64,000 nucleotides of DNA from Novosphingobium sp. RL4 (GCF_035658495.1 NZ_CP141944.1:460001-524000), one strand, 5' to 3'. Counted from the first letter of the stretch, positions 17,953 to 27,748 are shown. Numbers and translations are program-made. The notes: generated from the letters alone by a model not told the origin.

Positions 17953-19179
17953 ATGAGCAAGGCAGACGTTGTTATCGTGGGAGCCGGGCACGGCGGTGCG
18001 CAATGCGCTATCGCCCTTCGCCAGAACGGTTTCGAGGGGACCATCACCGTCATCGGCCGCGAGCCGGAGCATCCTTACGAGCGTCCGCCGCTCTCCAAGG
18101 AGTACTTCGCGCGCGAGAAGACGTTCGACCGGCTGTACATCCGCCCGCCGACCTTCTGGGCCGAAAAGGAAATCACCTTCAAGCTCGGCACCGAAGTGAC
18201 CAAGGTCGATGCCGCGGCGCGGGAACTCACGCTGTCGAACGGCGAGACTTACGGATATGGCAAGCTGGTCTGGGCCACGGGCGGCGATCCGCGCCGGCTT
18301 TCGTGCTCGGGCGCGGACCTCGCCGGCGTCCATGCGGTGCGCACCCGCGAGGACTGCGATACGCTGATGGCCGAAGTCGATGCGGGCACGAAGAACGTGG
18401 TCGTGATCGGCGGGGGCTATATCGGGCTTGAAGCGGCGGCCGTGCTCTCGAAGATGGGCCTTTCGGTCACGCTGCTGGAAGCGCTGCCGCGCGTCCTCGC
18501 CCGCGTTGCCGGAGAGCCGCTCTCGGAATTCTACCAGAAGGAACACCGCGACCACGGCGTGGACCTGCGCACCGGTGTCGCCGTCGAATGCCTCGTGGGG
18601 GATGGCCACAAGGTGACCGGCGTGCAGCTTGCCGATGGCGCGGTGCTTCCCGCCGAGGCGGTGATCGTGGGCATCGGCATCGTTCCGGCGGTCGGTCCGC
18701 TGATCCTGGCGGGCGCAGCGGGCGCCAACGGCGTCGATGTGGACGAATACTGCCGCACGTCGCTGCCCGATATCTATGCCATCGGCGATTGTGCCGCTTT
18801 CGCCTGCGACTTTGCGGGCGGCGCGGTGATGCGGGTGGAATCGGTGCAGAATGCCAATGACATGGCGACCTGCGTGGCCAAGGCGATCTGCGGCGACGAG
18901 AAGCCGTACAAGGCCTTCCCGTGGTTCTGGTCCAACCAGTACGACCTGCGCCTGCAGACGGCCGGCATCAACCTCGGCTTCGACCAGACGGTGATTCGCG
19001 GCAATCCCGAGGATCGCAGCTTCTCGGTAGTCTACCTCAAGGAAGGCAAGGTTCTCGCGCTAGACTGCGTGAACATGGTCAAGGACTACGTGCAGGGGCG
19101 CAAATTGGTGGAAGCGGGTGCGAAGCCCGATCTCGCGGCGCTGGCCGACAAGGAAAAGCCGCTCAAGGAACTGCTCTGA
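17953..19179 (+). CDS. FAD-dependent ferredoxin/rubredoxin reductase
   Basis: A 408-residue NAD(P)H-dependent reductase of the putidaredoxin-reductase type. It has an FAD Rossmann motif VIVGAGHGG near residue 6, the [11 protein letters not shown] element, a second nucleotide motif [13 protein letters not shown] near residue 150, and [10 protein letters not shown] near residue 275, which contacts FAD. Such proteins pass electrons to a 2Fe-2S ferredoxin and on to P450s or dioxygenases. No ferredoxin or oxygenase gene is adjacent, so its partner is unknown. Its 3' end overlaps the converging queG by 17 bases. Confidence 0.92.
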   Translation: MSKADVVIVGAGHGGAQCAIALRQNGFEGTITVIGREPEHPYERPPLSKEYFAREKTFDRLYIRPPTFWAEKEITFKLGTEVTKVDAAARELTLSNGETYGYGKLVWATGGDPRRLSCSGADLAGVHAVRTREDCDTLMAEVDAGTKNVVVIGGGYIGLEAAAVLSKMGLSVTLLEALPRVLARVAGEPLSEFYQKEHRDHGVDLRTGVAVECLVGDGHKVTGVQLADGAVLPAEAVIVGIGIVPAVGPLILAGAAGANGVDVDEYCRTSLPDIYAIGDCAAFACDFAGGAVMRVESVQNANDMATCVAKAICGDEKPYKAFPWFWSNQYDLRLQTAGINLGFDQTVIRGNPEDRSFSVVYLKEGKVLALDCVNMVKDYVQGRKLVEAGAKPDLAALADKEKPLKELL

Positions 19180-20278
19180 TTTCGGGAACCTCCCCGCCGC
19201 TGGCCGGTGGGGAGGTTTCCAATCGCCGTGCCGCCCAGTGCGCTGCTTCGGACACGGCCGGATCGGGGTCGCCCAGCAGAGGCTCCACTTGCGCCATCAG
19301 GGCCGGGTTGCCGTTGTTCCCCGCCGCGTAGAGGCAGTTGCGCACGAAGCGGTCGCGGCCGATGCGCTTGATCGGAGAGCCCGAGAACAGCTTGCGGAAG
19401 CCCGCATCGTCCAGCGTCAGCAGGTCCGCCAGCTCCGGTGCGGTGAGCTCGGCGCGGGGCAGGAACGCCTTGAGACGGCTGGCCGTCTCGGCGAACTTGT
19501 TCCACGGACAGACGGCCAGGCAATCGTCGCAGCCGTAGATGCGGTTGCCCAGCGCCTCGCGGAACTCCTCCGGGATCGGCCCCTTGTGCTCGATGGTGAG
19601 GTAGCTGACACAGCGGCGGGCATCGAGGCGATAGGGTGAAGGGAACGCAGCGGTCGGGCAGGCATCCTGGCAGGCGCTGCACGATCCGCAGCGATCGGGG
19701 CCGGGTGCGGAAAGCGGCAGGTCCAGCGTCGTGTAGATTTCGCCCAGGAACAGCCAGGATCCGTGATCGCGGCTCACCATGTTGGTGTGCTTGCCCTGCC
19801 AGCCCAGCCCGGCGGCGGCCGCCAGCGGCTTTTCCATGACCGGGGCGGTATCGGTGAAGACTTTCACGCCGGCCGGCCCCAGCCCGCGCTTGTCGGCCTC
19901 GAAGACCAGCCACCGGGCAAGGTTCTTGAGCGCCTTCTTCACCCAGTCGTGATAATCGGCGCCCTGGGCATAGACCGAGATACGGCCCACCTCCGGCGTT
20001 TCGGCAAGCAGCAGCGGATCGCCGGCGGGGGCATAGCTCATGCCCAGCGCGATCACGCGCCGGGCCTCGGGCCAGAGCCCTTGCGGCGAGTGGCGATGAT
20101 GCGCGCGATCCGCCATCCACTCCATCGAACCATGCATGCCTTCGGCCAGCCACGAATCGAGCCGCGCAGCCCGATCCGTATCCTCCTCCGCCGGCGCGAT
20201 GCCGAAAGCGCAGAACCCCAGCTCCCGGGCTTGCGCCTCGAGATCGCGGGTCAGGACATTCAGAGCATCGTTAACCAA
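19163..20278 (-). CDS. queG: Epoxyqueuosine reductase
   Basis: A 371-residue cobalamin- and iron-sulfur-dependent enzyme that reduces epoxyqueuosine in tRNA to queuosine, the last step of Q synthesis. It carries two 4Fe-4S motifs: [12 protein letters not shown] near residue 198, and [13 protein letters not shown] near residue 252. The N-terminal domain has the conserved GIGWQGKH-like segment (here [10 protein letters not shown]). The start appears to be TTG at 20278, since no in-frame ATG exists near the conserved N-terminus. The gene converges on the ferredoxin reductase and its last codons contain that gene's terminator-like hairpin. Confidence 0.94.
   Translation of the reverse strand: MVNDALNVLTRDLEAQARELGFCAFGIAPAEEDTDRAARLDSWLAEGMHGSMEWMADRAHHRHSPQGLWPEARRVIALGMSYAPAGDPLLLAETPEVGRISVYAQGADYHDWVKKALKNLARWLVFEADKRGLGPAGVKVFTDTAPVMEKPLAAAAGLGWQGKHTNMVSRDHGSWLFLGEIYTTLDLPLSAPGPDRCGSCSACQDACPTAAFPSPYRLDARRCVSYLTIEHKGPIPEEFREALGNRIYGCDDCLAVCPWNKFAETASRLKAFLPRAELTAPELADLLTLDDAGFRKLFSGSPIKRIGRDRFVRNCLYAAGNNGNPALMAQVEPLLGDPDPAVSEAAHWAARRLETSPPASGGEVPEIRAVP
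19187..19218 (+). terminator. Terminator-like hairpin inside the 3' end of queG
   Basis: AACCTCCCC (19187-19195) pairs with GGGGAGGTT (19209-19217), followed by TT, 8 bases after the ferredoxin reductase stop. It lies within the last codons of queG on the other strand. Confidence 0.5.
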
Positions 20279-20325
20279 GCTTGCGGACTCTCCGGTTCAT
20301 AGACACGGTCAGGAAGGGGCTTCGC

Positions 20326-21315
20326 ATGAATGTCGCAGTAGGAGATTGGTCCTTGGCCAGCAACTTGGAAGGGCACTCCCTCGCGATCGAGGCGAAAGGG
20401 CTCGTAAAGCGCTTCGATGGCTTCGCCGCGGTCGACGGTGTGGACCTTCAGGTGCCTGTAGGTGCCGTTTACGGCATTCTAGGTCCCAATGGGGCGGGCA
20501 AGACCACGACCCTGCGAATGCTGCTGGGAATCATCGATCCGGATGCCGGAATGCGCAGAATACTGGGCTCCGAGCGTCCCCATGACATGGCCCATGCGAT
20601 CGGCTACCTGCCCGAGGAGCGCGGGCTCTACCCGGCGATGAAGGCCACCGAAGCGATTGCCTTTCTCGGCGCCCTGCGAGGCCTGCCGCTCGGTGAAGGG
20701 CGCAGGCGCGCGCACGAACTGCTTGAACAACATGGCCTCGGTTATGCAGCGGACCGGCAAATTCGCCAGCTTTCCAAGGGGATGGCGCAGCAGGTGCAAA
20801 TCCTCGGAACACTCGTGCACCAGCCCCGCCTCGTCATCTTCGACGAACCATTCTCCGGTCTCGACGCGCTCAACCAGGGCAAGCTGGAGCGGATGATCCG
20901 CCAACTCGCGGAAGGCGGGACGACAGTGATCTTCTCCACCCACGTCATCGCCCATGCCGAGCGTCTTTGCGACGAAGTGGCCATCATTGCCGGCGGAAAA
21001 GTGCCGTTTGCAGGCCCGGTTGACGTCGCCCGCGACCGGATTCCCCAGCAGGTCCGCCTTGAAACGCGGGAACAGGACGGCCCATGGCGCGCGGCCCTGC
21101 CGGAGGATGCGCGGCGCGAAGGACACCTCTGGAGTTTCTCGCTGCCGGAAGGCGGCGCCGAACCGCTCCTGCGTGCCCTGGTCGAAGGCAACGCCGGCAT
21201 CCTTTCGCTCTCGATCGAACGCGCCGGATTGCATGACGCTTTCGTCGCCATCGCCGGGGAGGCTGCCGCCAAGGCTCTCGATGCGGGTTTGGAGCAGGAG
21301 GGGGCGCAGCGATGA
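20326..21315 (+). CDS. ABC transporter ATP-binding protein (NatA-type)
   Basis: A 329-residue ABC ATPase with Walker A GPNGAGKTTT (near residue 55), signature LSKGMAQQVQ, Walker B LVIFDEPFSGLD and switch His in STHVIAHAE. The C-terminal extension of about 90 residues is as in NatA/CcmA-like exporters with a DUF4162-type domain. The ATG at 20326 has AGGAAGGGG upstream. It overlaps the permease gene by ATGA (21312-21315), so the two form one exporter. The substrate is not predictable, and sodium, drugs or lipids are all possible. Confidence 0.92.
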   Translation: MNVAVGDWSLASNLEGHSLAIEAKGLVKRFDGFAAVDGVDLQVPVGAVYGILGPNGAGKTTTLRMLLGIIDPDAGMRRILGSERPHDMAHAIGYLPEERGLYPAMKATEAIAFLGALRGLPLGEGRRRAHELLEQHGLGYAADRQIRQLSKGMAQQVQILGTLVHQPRLVIFDEPFSGLDALNQGKLERMIRQLAEGGTTVIFSTHVIAHAERLCDEVAIIAGGKVPFAGPVDVARDRIPQQVRLETREQDGPWRAALPEDARREGHLWSFSLPEGGAEPLLRALVEGNAGILSLSIERAGLHDAFVAIAGEAAAKALDAGLEQEGAQR

Positions 21316-22559
21316 GCAAGGATTTTCGCATGGGCCGTCTTTCGGTCCTTGCCGCAGCCTGGGTCGTTGCCCGGCGAGACTTCACGGCAATCCTTTTCAG
21401 CCGCAGTTTCTTCTTCTTTCTGCTGGGGCCTCTGTTCCCGGTCATCATTGCGGTATTGGCCGGGAGCCTTGGTTCGCAGGTGGACCAGAGCCAGGAACGC
21501 CCGGTCCTTGGCGTGGCGATGCAGGCGGACGATGCCAGGGCCATGGAGCGCGCGCGCAGGGAACTGGGGCCTTCGCTCGATGACGCGCTTCCCCGGATCA
21601 AGCTTGTCCGCAGTCTGGCGCAAGGCGAGACTTACGATGCCGCGCAGGCGCTCGTCTCCCGGCGGGAGAATGTCGTCGCCATCGTCTCGGGGTCTCTGGA
21701 CAAGCCGGTTCTGACCGGTCCGGCCGGACTGATCGAGGCCTGGCGCGGTCCGGTCTCGATGCTGTCGGAACAGGCGCGTTCGGGGCGTAGGCTTGCTTAT
21801 CCGGTCGTCGCGCTCAAGCCTGTCGCCAGCAGCAGCGCGACAGAGCGGCAGGGACGTTTCGCCACCGCGCAAGGCGCGCAGACGCTGCTGTTCCTCCTGA
21901 CGATGATGCTGGCGGGCATGGTCCTGTCCAACCTTGTCGAGGAAAAGGGCAACAAGATCATCGAGGTTCTGGCGGCCGCGATCCCGATGGATGCGGTGTT
22001 CCTCGGCAAGCTCTTCGCCATGCTCGCGGTTTCGCTGGTGGGGATCGCAACCTGGGCGGCGGCGGGTGGCTTGCTCTACGCTGCGGGTGGTGTTTCGCTG
22101 GACCGGATGCCTGAACCGGCGGTCGGCTGGCCGTTACTCGTTTGCCTTGGCGTGATCTACTTCGCCATGGCCTACATGCTGCTGGGGTCGGTGTTCCTGT
22201 CGATCGGTTCGATGGCGACGACAGTGCGCGAGGTGCAGACGCTCTCGATGCCGGTGACGATGGCGCAGCTCATGGTGTTCTTCTTCGCGAGCTTCGCCAT
22301 GACGCAGCCGGGCAGCGCGATCGAGATCGCGGCAGTGCTCTTCCCGTTCAGTTCGCCCTTTGCGATGCTTGCCCGCGGAGCAAGGGATCCCGCGATCCTG
22401 CCACATGTCCTGGCGATCGGATGGCAGGTGGCATGGGTGGTTCTTCTGGTACGTGGAGGCGCGCGCCTGTTTCGATCGCGGGTCATGAAGTCCGGCCCTG
22501 CCAGAAGCGCGCCGAAAATCGGCAAGCGCCGCCTGTTCCTGCGAAAGTCGGGCGGCTGA
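21312..22559 (+). CDS. ABC-2 type transporter permease (NatB-type)
   Basis: A 415-residue permease with one N-terminal transmembrane helix (SFFFFLLGPLFPVIIAVLAG), a large extracytoplasmic domain to about residue 190, and five to six C-terminal helices starting TLLFLLTMMLAGMVLSNLVEEKGNKIIEVLAAAIP. That last motif (E-E-K-x-x-K-I-I-E-V-L) is the signature of NatB/YhaP-type ABC-2 permeases. It ends 41 bases before the converging tRNA-Leu 3' end. Confidence 0.9.
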   Translation: MSKDFRMGRLSVLAAAWVVARRDFTAILFSRSFFFFLLGPLFPVIIAVLAGSLGSQVDQSQERPVLGVAMQADDARAMERARRELGPSLDDALPRIKLVRSLAQGETYDAAQALVSRRENVVAIVSGSLDKPVLTGPAGLIEAWRGPVSMLSEQARSGRRLAYPVVALKPVASSSATERQGRFATAQGAQTLLFLLTMMLAGMVLSNLVEEKGNKIIEVLAAAIPMDAVFLGKLFAMLAVSLVGIATWAAAGGLLYAAGGVSLDRMPEPAVGWPLLVCLGVIYFAMAYMLLGSVFLSIGSMATTVREVQTLSMPVTMAQLMVFFFASFAMTQPGSAIEIAAVLFPFSSPFAMLARGARDPAILPHVLAIGWQVAWVVLLVRGGARLFRSRVMKSGPARSAPKIGKRRLFLRKSGG

Positions 22560-22599
22560 CCGAACCTGCCTGTAGTACAAAGAGTGCGTGTGATGAAAA

Positions 22600-22684
22600 T
22601 GGTACGGACGGCGGGACTCGAACCCGCACTGGGATACCCAAAGGGATTTTAAGTCCCCTGCGTCTACCATTCCGCCACGTCCGC
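22600..22684 (-). tRNA. tRNA-Leu (anticodon UAA)
   Basis: A complete class II tRNA on the minus strand: acceptor GCGGACG with CGTCCGT (one G-U pair), D-arm, anticodon stem GGGGA/TCCCT with loop CTTAAAA (anticodon TAA at 22649-22651), a variable arm around CTTTGGGTATCCCAG, and T-arm GCGGGTTCGAGTCCCGC. The 3' CCA is encoded (22600-22602). Confidence 0.98.
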
Positions 22685-22724
22685 ACGCGTAGAATTGGAC
22701 GCGATCTGGCAGATCGCGCGCGGT

Positions 22725-22764
22725 GGGGCAACCGGGGAACCGGATTTATGCCGGTTCCTGCCCC
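22725..22764 (-). terminator. Hairpin after ihfB
   Basis: GGAACCGG (22736-22743) and CCGGTTCC (22751-22758) form an 8-bp stem, extended by GGGGCA/TGCCCC outside a bulge. It starts 15 bases downstream of the ihfB stop. There is no T-run, so termination is plausible but not certain. Confidence 0.45.
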
Positions 22765-22779
22765 GTTCCGGCGATCACG

Positions 22780-23061
22780 TCACTCCACGTTGAGGCGTGC
22801 GCGCATTTCCTTGCCGGGTTTGAAATAGGGAACCCGCTTTTCCGGAACGTCCACGCTTTCGCCCGTGCGGGGGTTGCGGCCGGTGCGGCCCTGCCGATTC
22901 CGCGTGGAGAAGGCGCCGAAGCCGCGCAGTTCGATGCGGCCCCCATCGGCGAGCCGCTGGGCGATCTCGTCGAAAAAGGTATCCACGGCGCGTTCGACAT
23001 CCTCGGCGCGCAACTCGGGATTCTCCTTGGCCAAAGCGAGCAGCAATTCGGATCTGATCAT
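22780..23061 (-). CDS. ihfB: Integration host factor subunit beta
   Basis: A 93-residue HU/IHF-family nucleoid protein, which with IhfA bends DNA sharply. The start [18 protein letters not shown] and the DNA-contact arm [31 protein letters not shown] match IHF-beta, with the intercalating proline in the arm (R-N-P-R-T-G). The upstream 150 bases are AT-rich on the ihfB strand and probably hold its promoter. It lies between tRNA-Leu and the divergent POT transporter gene. Confidence 0.95.
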   Translation of the reverse strand: MIRSELLLALAKENPELRAEDVERAVDTFFDEIAQRLADGGRIELRGFGAFSTRNRQGRTGRNPRTGESVDVPEKRVPYFKPGKEMRARLNVE

Positions 23062-23338
23062 CGCGTGCTTCCCTAAAAATATGCCGTTCGGAAAAATCCC
23101 GAGGTCATTGGCGAATCATAATATTTCGCGCGACACGGGTCCGCCAGCCATAGAAAATGCCATTGCGGTTCATTTCGCGCAATGGCTCACCAGAGGTAGT
23201 GAAATCCTGCTCAGCCGGACGCCGGTAAGCGGCAATCCACCGGGCAGGGGCCCATTTACACCGCCGATTTGGCCGCTAACTTCCCCGCTTTCAAGCTCTC
23301 CGGCTAGCTTTCCGGGCGACAGGACAAAAGAAGGGCGC

Positions 23339-24994
23339 ATGAAGGATATAGCAACCTGGAACGAGGGAGACTGGATTGCCGCGATCGGCGCCATTCTGCT
23401 CTTCGCCGTACTCGCCATCGGCGGCGTCATCGCCACCCGCAAGAGCGAGGAATTCGTTGGCCACCCGCGCGGCCTCTTCGTGCTGTTCTACGCCGAGATG
23501 TGGGAGCGGTTCTCCTACTACGGCATGCGCGCGCTGCTGATCCTCTACCTGACCAAGTTCTGGCTGTTCAACGATGGCAGCGCGAACCTGATCTACGGCG
23601 CCTATACCAGCCTCGTCTACATCACCCCGGTGCTCGGCGGCTATCTGGCAGACCGTTATCTTGGCCAGCGCAAGGCCGTGCTGTTCGGCGGTATCGTGCT
23701 GGCTGTCGGTCACCTGTTCATGGCCTATGAGGGCATGCACGGCGTGGCCGATCCGGCGATCAAGCAGGCGGACCCGGCGATCAACGTGTTCTGGCTGGCG
23801 CTGGCGCTGATCATCGTCGGTTCGGGCTTCCTCAAGGCGAACATCTCGGTGATCGTCGGGCAGCTCTACAAGATGACCGATTCCCGTCGCGATTCGGCTT
23901 ACACGATCTTCTACATGGGCGTGAACACCGGCGCCGCGCTGGGTACGATCCTGGTCGGCTACCTCGGCGAGACGATCGGCTGGTCGTGGGGCTTCGGCTT
24001 GGCAGGCATCGGCATGCTGCTGGGCCTTCTGATCTTCGTGGCGGGCCGTCCGGCGCTGAAGGGACGAGGCGAGCCGCCCAAGCCGCTGGCGAAGAAGGGT
24101 GAACTCACACTCTACGGCATCGGTATCGGCTCGGTTGCGGTGATCTGGTTCCTGATCCAGTATGTCAGCGTGATCCAGTCGCTGCTGGTCGTCTCGGGTA
24201 TCGCGATGCTCGGCTATACGCTTTACGAAGCGTTCAAGCTGCCCAAGGAGCCGCGTGAGCGCATGTTCGCGATCCTGTTCCTGATCGCGCTGAACCCGAT
24301 CTTCTGGGGCCTGTTCGAGCAGGCCGGCGGTTCGCTGAGCCTTTATACGGACAAGTTCGTGGACCGCGGCGGGGTGCCGACCAGCCTCTTCCAGTCGATC
24401 AACCCGATCTACATCGTGCTGTTCGGCCCGATCTTCGCGGCGCTGTGGCAGTACCTCGGCAAGAAGGGCATTGAGCCCTCGGCACCCGCCAAGTTCGGCC
24501 TTGCGCTGATCCAGGTCGGTCTTGGCTTCCTCGTCTTCGTATGGGGCGCAGGCAGCGGCGATCCGGCGGCGATGACCTCGGTGCTGTTCGTATTCCTGAT
24601 CTACGCGCTGCACACTACCGGCGAACTCTGTCTTTCGCCCGTGGGTCTTTCGGCCATGACCCGCCTTTCGCCGCTGCACCTCGGCAGCTTCATCATGGGG
24701 GCATGGTTCTACATGACCGCCGTGGGCAACTTCGTGGCGGGCAAGATCGGTGAAGCCACCGGCGGCGAAAGCGGCGTGATGAACAAGGAAGTCACGCTGG
24801 GCATCTATTCCACGATCGGCTGGTCGACGATCGGCGTCGCCGTCGTCGTGCTGGCGCTTTCGCCGCTGGTGAAGCGCTGGATGCACCTCGATACGCTGGA
24901 GGATCGCAACATCGACCGCGATCTCGCCGGCCAGAGCGAACTGGGGCTCGAGGCGCAGGAAGCCGGGTACCACCCGGAAACCAAACCTCACTGA
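23339..24994 (+). CDS. POT/PTR family peptide transporter
   Basis: A 551-residue proton-coupled oligopeptide transporter with about 14 transmembrane segments. The family motif F-Y-A-E-M-W-E-R-F-S-Y-Y-G-M lies near residue 53 (E-x-x-E-R-F-x-Y-Y), followed by GGYLADRYLGQRKAVLFGG and FYMGVNTGAALG. The long soluble loop of eukaryotic PTRs is absent. It is directly upstream of two secreted amidohydrolases, which suggests uptake and processing of small peptides. A longer in-frame extension would run antisense over ihfB and is rejected. Confidence 0.94.
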   Translation: MKDIATWNEGDWIAAIGAILLFAVLAIGGVIATRKSEEFVGHPRGLFVLFYAEMWERFSYYGMRALLILYLTKFWLFNDGSANLIYGAYTSLVYITPVLGGYLADRYLGQRKAVLFGGIVLAVGHLFMAYEGMHGVADPAIKQADPAINVFWLALALIIVGSGFLKANISVIVGQLYKMTDSRRDSAYTIFYMGVNTGAALGTILVGYLGETIGWSWGFGLAGIGMLLGLLIFVAGRPALKGRGEPPKPLAKKGELTLYGIGIGSVAVIWFLIQYVSVIQSLLVVSGIAMLGYTLYEAFKLPKEPRERMFAILFLIALNPIFWGLFEQAGGSLSLYTDKFVDRGGVPTSLFQSINPIYIVLFGPIFAALWQYLGKKGIEPSAPAKFGLALIQVGLGFLVFVWGAGSGDPAAMTSVLFVFLIYALHTTGELCLSPVGLSAMTRLSPLHLGSFIMGAWFYMTAVGNFVAGKIGEATGGESGVMNKEVTLGIYSTIGWSTIGVAVVVLALSPLVKRWMHLDTLEDRNIDRDLAGQSELGLEAQEAGYHPETKPH

Positions 24995-25001
24995 CATAAA
25001 A

Positions 25002-25037
25002 CCGGCCCGGAGAACCCAGAGTTCTTCGGGCCGGATC
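25002..25037. terminator. Hairpin between the POT and amidohydrolase genes
   Basis: CCGGCCCG...GAAC pairs with GTTC...CGGGCCGG around CCCAGA. A T-run follows only on the minus strand, so on the plus strand it may be a weak terminator, an attenuator or an mRNA-end stabiliser before the amidohydrolase pair. Confidence 0.45.
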
Positions 25038-25060
25038 GCATTTGAACAGGGGAAACTGAC

Positions 25061-26446
25061 ATGAGGGTATCGCCGGGATTGCGGCGCTGGTCTTCCACGC
25101 TTGTCCTGAGCGCGGGGCTGGCCCTGAGCGCTCAGAGCGTGGATGCCAAGAAGCAGGAAAAGAAAGCGGCCGAGGTCGTCGCGGATCCTTATCCGTCAAC
25201 TTACAGGTCCTATCCGGGAACGGCTACGGCGCTCGTCGGGGCAACCGTCTATGACGGGCGCGGCGGGCGGATCGACAATGGTGTCGTGCTGTTCCGGGAT
25301 GGCAAGTTGCAGGCCGTGGGAGGCGCCGACATGGCGATCCCGGACGGCTACACCCGCATCGATGGCACCGGCAAGTTCGTGACTCCCGGCGTGATCGACA
25401 TCCATTCGCATCTCGGCGTCTATCCTTCGCCCGGCGTCGACGCGCTGGCGGACGGTAACGAGATGACCAGCCCGACGACGCCCGACGTCTGGGCGGAGCA
25501 CTCGGTCTGGCCGCAGGACCCCGGCTTCACCCGCGCCCTGGCCAACGGCGGCGTTACCAGCCTCCAGATATTGCCAGGCTCCGGCAATCTCATCGGCGGC
25601 CGTGCGGTTACCCTGAAGAACGTGCCGAGCATTACCGTGCAGGGCATGAAGTTCCCCGGTGCGCCCTATTCGCTGAAGATGGCCTGCGGCGAAAACCCCA
25701 AGCGCGTCTATGGCGAGAAGGGGCAGAAGCCCTCGACCCGCATGGGCAACTTCTCGGTCGACCGTCAGGCGTGGATCGACGCACGCCAGTACATGGACGG
25801 CGATCATTCCGAGCGCGATCTCGGCAAGGATACGCTGGAAGGCGTGCTCAAGGGCGAAATCCTCGTCCAGAATCACTGCTACCGCGCGGACGAGATGGCG
25901 CAGGTGATCGATATGTCCAAGGAAATGGGCTACAAGGTCACGGCGTTCCACCACGCGGTGGAAGCCTACAAGATCGCCGATCTCCTTCGCGAGAATGGCA
26001 TTTGCGTCGCCGTCTGGGCCGATTGGTACGGCTTCAAGATGGAAGCCTACGACGGCATTCCCGAAAACGCCGCGCTGCTCGCCAATGCGGGAACTTGCGT
26101 GGTGATTCACTCGGACGACGAGAACGGCATCCAGCGCCTCAACCAGGAAGCCGCCAAGGCCCAGGCCGACGGCCGCCGCATCGGCATCGACATTCCCGAT
26201 GCCAAGGTCATTGGCTGGTTCACCTACAATGCCGCCAAGACCATGGGCATCGGCGAGAAGACCGGCAGCCTCGAAGTGGGCAAGATGGCCGACGTGGTCT
26301 TGTGGAACGGCAATCCGCTCTCGGTCTACTCGCGACCCGAGAAGGTCTGGATCGACGGGGCCCTGATGTTCGATGCCCTGGATGCAAAACGTCGTCCGGT
26401 AAGCGATTTCGAATTGGGGCAGCCCGGTGCAGGAGACGTGAAATGA
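25061..26446 (+). CDS. Secreted amidohydrolase (imidazolonepropionase-like)
   Basis: A 461-residue metal-dependent hydrolase of the amidohydrolase/Xaa-Pro dipeptidase-like group. A signal peptide (RRWSSTLVLSAGLALSAQSVDA) sends it to the periplasm. The metal site is intact: D-I-H-S-H with H115 and H117, later FHHAVEAY and an H-S-D-D-E motif near residue 350. The C-terminal TGSLEVGKMADVVLWNGNPL closes the beta-sandwich. It is coupled by ATGA to the next gene, which encodes a related protein without the metal motif. Likely substrates are peptides or cyclic amides, in keeping with the POT transporter upstream. Confidence 0.88.
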   Translation: MRVSPGLRRWSSTLVLSAGLALSAQSVDAKKQEKKAAEVVADPYPSTYRSYPGTATALVGATVYDGRGGRIDNGVVLFRDGKLQAVGGADMAIPDGYTRIDGTGKFVTPGVIDIHSHLGVYPSPGVDALADGNEMTSPTTPDVWAEHSVWPQDPGFTRALANGGVTSLQILPGSGNLIGGRAVTLKNVPSITVQGMKFPGAPYSLKMACGENPKRVYGEKGQKPSTRMGNFSVDRQAWIDARQYMDGDHSERDLGKDTLEGVLKGEILVQNHCYRADEMAQVIDMSKEMGYKVTAFHHAVEAYKIADLLRENGICVAVWADWYGFKMEAYDGIPENAALLANAGTCVVIHSDDENGIQRLNQEAAKAQADGRRIGIDIPDAKVIGWFTYNAAKTMGIGEKTGSLEVGKMADVVLWNGNPLSVYSRPEKVWIDGALMFDALDAKRRPVSDFELGQPGAGDVK

Positions 26447-27741
26447 GCCGCCGTGCCATCATCATCGCCGCCCTTGCGGCGGTAGCGCTGCCCGGTGCGG
26501 CCTCCGCACAGGATTTCGCGATCACCAATGCCACCGTCGCCACCGGTGACGGCAGCGCGCCGATCGAGCATGGCACCGTGATCGTGCGGGGCGGCAAGGT
26601 CGTTGCCGCGGGAGCCGGAGTTGCCGTGCCGGCGGGTATCCGGAGCGTGGACGGAACCGGAAAGTGGGTGACGCCGGGCTTGTTCTCCGCCGTGACCGAC
26701 CTCGGTCTCTGGGATGTCGAAGCGGTGTCGAACAGCAATGACACGGAAGCGGACAAGTCCCCCTTCAATGCCGCGCTCGATGTCGCGCCGGCGATAAACC
26801 CTTCCAGCGAGCATATCGCGATCAGCCGCGAAGGCGGCGTTACGCGCGCCAGCGTGGCCCCCTTCAACGGGGGCTCGATCTTTGCGGGACAGGGCGCGCT
26901 GATCGGCCTTGGAACGGGTCCCGATACGGTCAACGCATCCCGGGCTTTCCAGTTCGTGGAACTTGGGGAAGCCGGAGCCCGGCTCGCCGGTGGTAGCCGC
27001 GTGGCAGCGCATGTCGCGCTGCGCAACGCCTTGCGTGAGGCGCGCGAAGTGGTTGCCGCACCCAATGCCGGGCGTAGCAGCGATGCCCTGCTCACCCGTG
27101 CCGATGCGGTAGCGCTTGCACCGGTACTGGACGGCCGCCAGCCGCTCTATGTCGGGGTCGAACGTGCGGCAGACATCCGCAGCGTGCTGGCGCTCAAGAC
27201 CGAGTTTCCCAAGCTGAACCTCGTGCTCGTGGGCGCCACGGAAGGCTGGCTCGTGGCCGGTGCCATCGCGGCCGCAAAGGTGCCGGTGATCACCATGCCG
27301 CTGCGGGATCTTCCGGCCAGCTTTGAAAGTCTCGCGGCGACCCAGTCGAACGTCGGCCGGATGAAAAAGGCGGGCGTCCAGGTTGCCATCGGCATGTTCG
27401 CGGGCAGCAATCAGCCACGCTATGCGCCGCAGCAGGCCGGAAACCTCGTGGCTCTGAACAAGCTGCCGGGCGCGGTGGGATTGACTTGGGGTGAGGCGCT
27501 GGCCGCCATTACCTCCATTCCTGCCGAAATCAGCGGTATGGGCGGCAAGGAAGGCGTTCTGGCACCGGGCGCGGTCGGGGATGTCGTCATCTGGGACGGC
27601 GACCCGCTGGAACTCTCCTCGGCACCGGTCGAAGTCTATATCGATGGCGTAAAGCAGCCGCTCGATAATCATCAGAGCCGGCTGAAGCAGCGGTACAAGA
27701 GCCTGGATCGGACGTACCTGCCGAAGGCCTACGATTGGTGA
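26443..27741 (+). CDS. Amidohydrolase-like protein lacking the HxH metal motif
   Basis: A 432-residue secreted protein (signal peptide MSRRAIIIAALAAVALPGAASA) with the same fold as its upstream neighbour: an N-terminal beta-sandwich (V-I-V-R-G-G-K-V-V-A-A-G), the GTGKWVTPGL strand, and a C-terminal GVLAPGAVGDVVIWDGDPL. Where the active family has D-x-H-x-H, this protein has F-S-A-V-T-D (residues 81-86), so two metal ligands are missing. It may be a non-catalytic partner of the first protein or may use different ligands. It follows the first gene by ATGA. Confidence 0.85.
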   Translation: MSRRAIIIAALAAVALPGAASAQDFAITNATVATGDGSAPIEHGTVIVRGGKVVAAGAGVAVPAGIRSVDGTGKWVTPGLFSAVTDLGLWDVEAVSNSNDTEADKSPFNAALDVAPAINPSSEHIAISREGGVTRASVAPFNGGSIFAGQGALIGLGTGPDTVNASRAFQFVELGEAGARLAGGSRVAAHVALRNALREAREVVAAPNAGRSSDALLTRADAVALAPVLDGRQPLYVGVERAADIRSVLALKTEFPKLNLVLVGATEGWLVAGAIAAAKVPVITMPLRDLPASFESLAATQSNVGRMKKAGVQVAIGMFAGSNQPRYAPQQAGNLVALNKLPGAVGLTWGEALAAITSIPAEISGMGGKEGVLAPGAVGDVVIWDGDPLELSSAPVEVYIDGVKQPLDNHQSRLKQRYKSLDRTYLPKAYDW

Positions 27742-27748
27742 AGTAAAT

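Noticed and set aside
22865..23338. Upstream extension of the POT transporter reading frame
   Set aside because: It runs antisense across ihfB and lacks similarity, while the true start at 23339 begins the conserved N-terminus.
25771..26442. N-terminal extension of the second amidohydrolase frame
   Set aside because: Lies within the first amidohydrolase in another frame, and the ATGA-coupled start with a good signal peptide at 26443 is far better.
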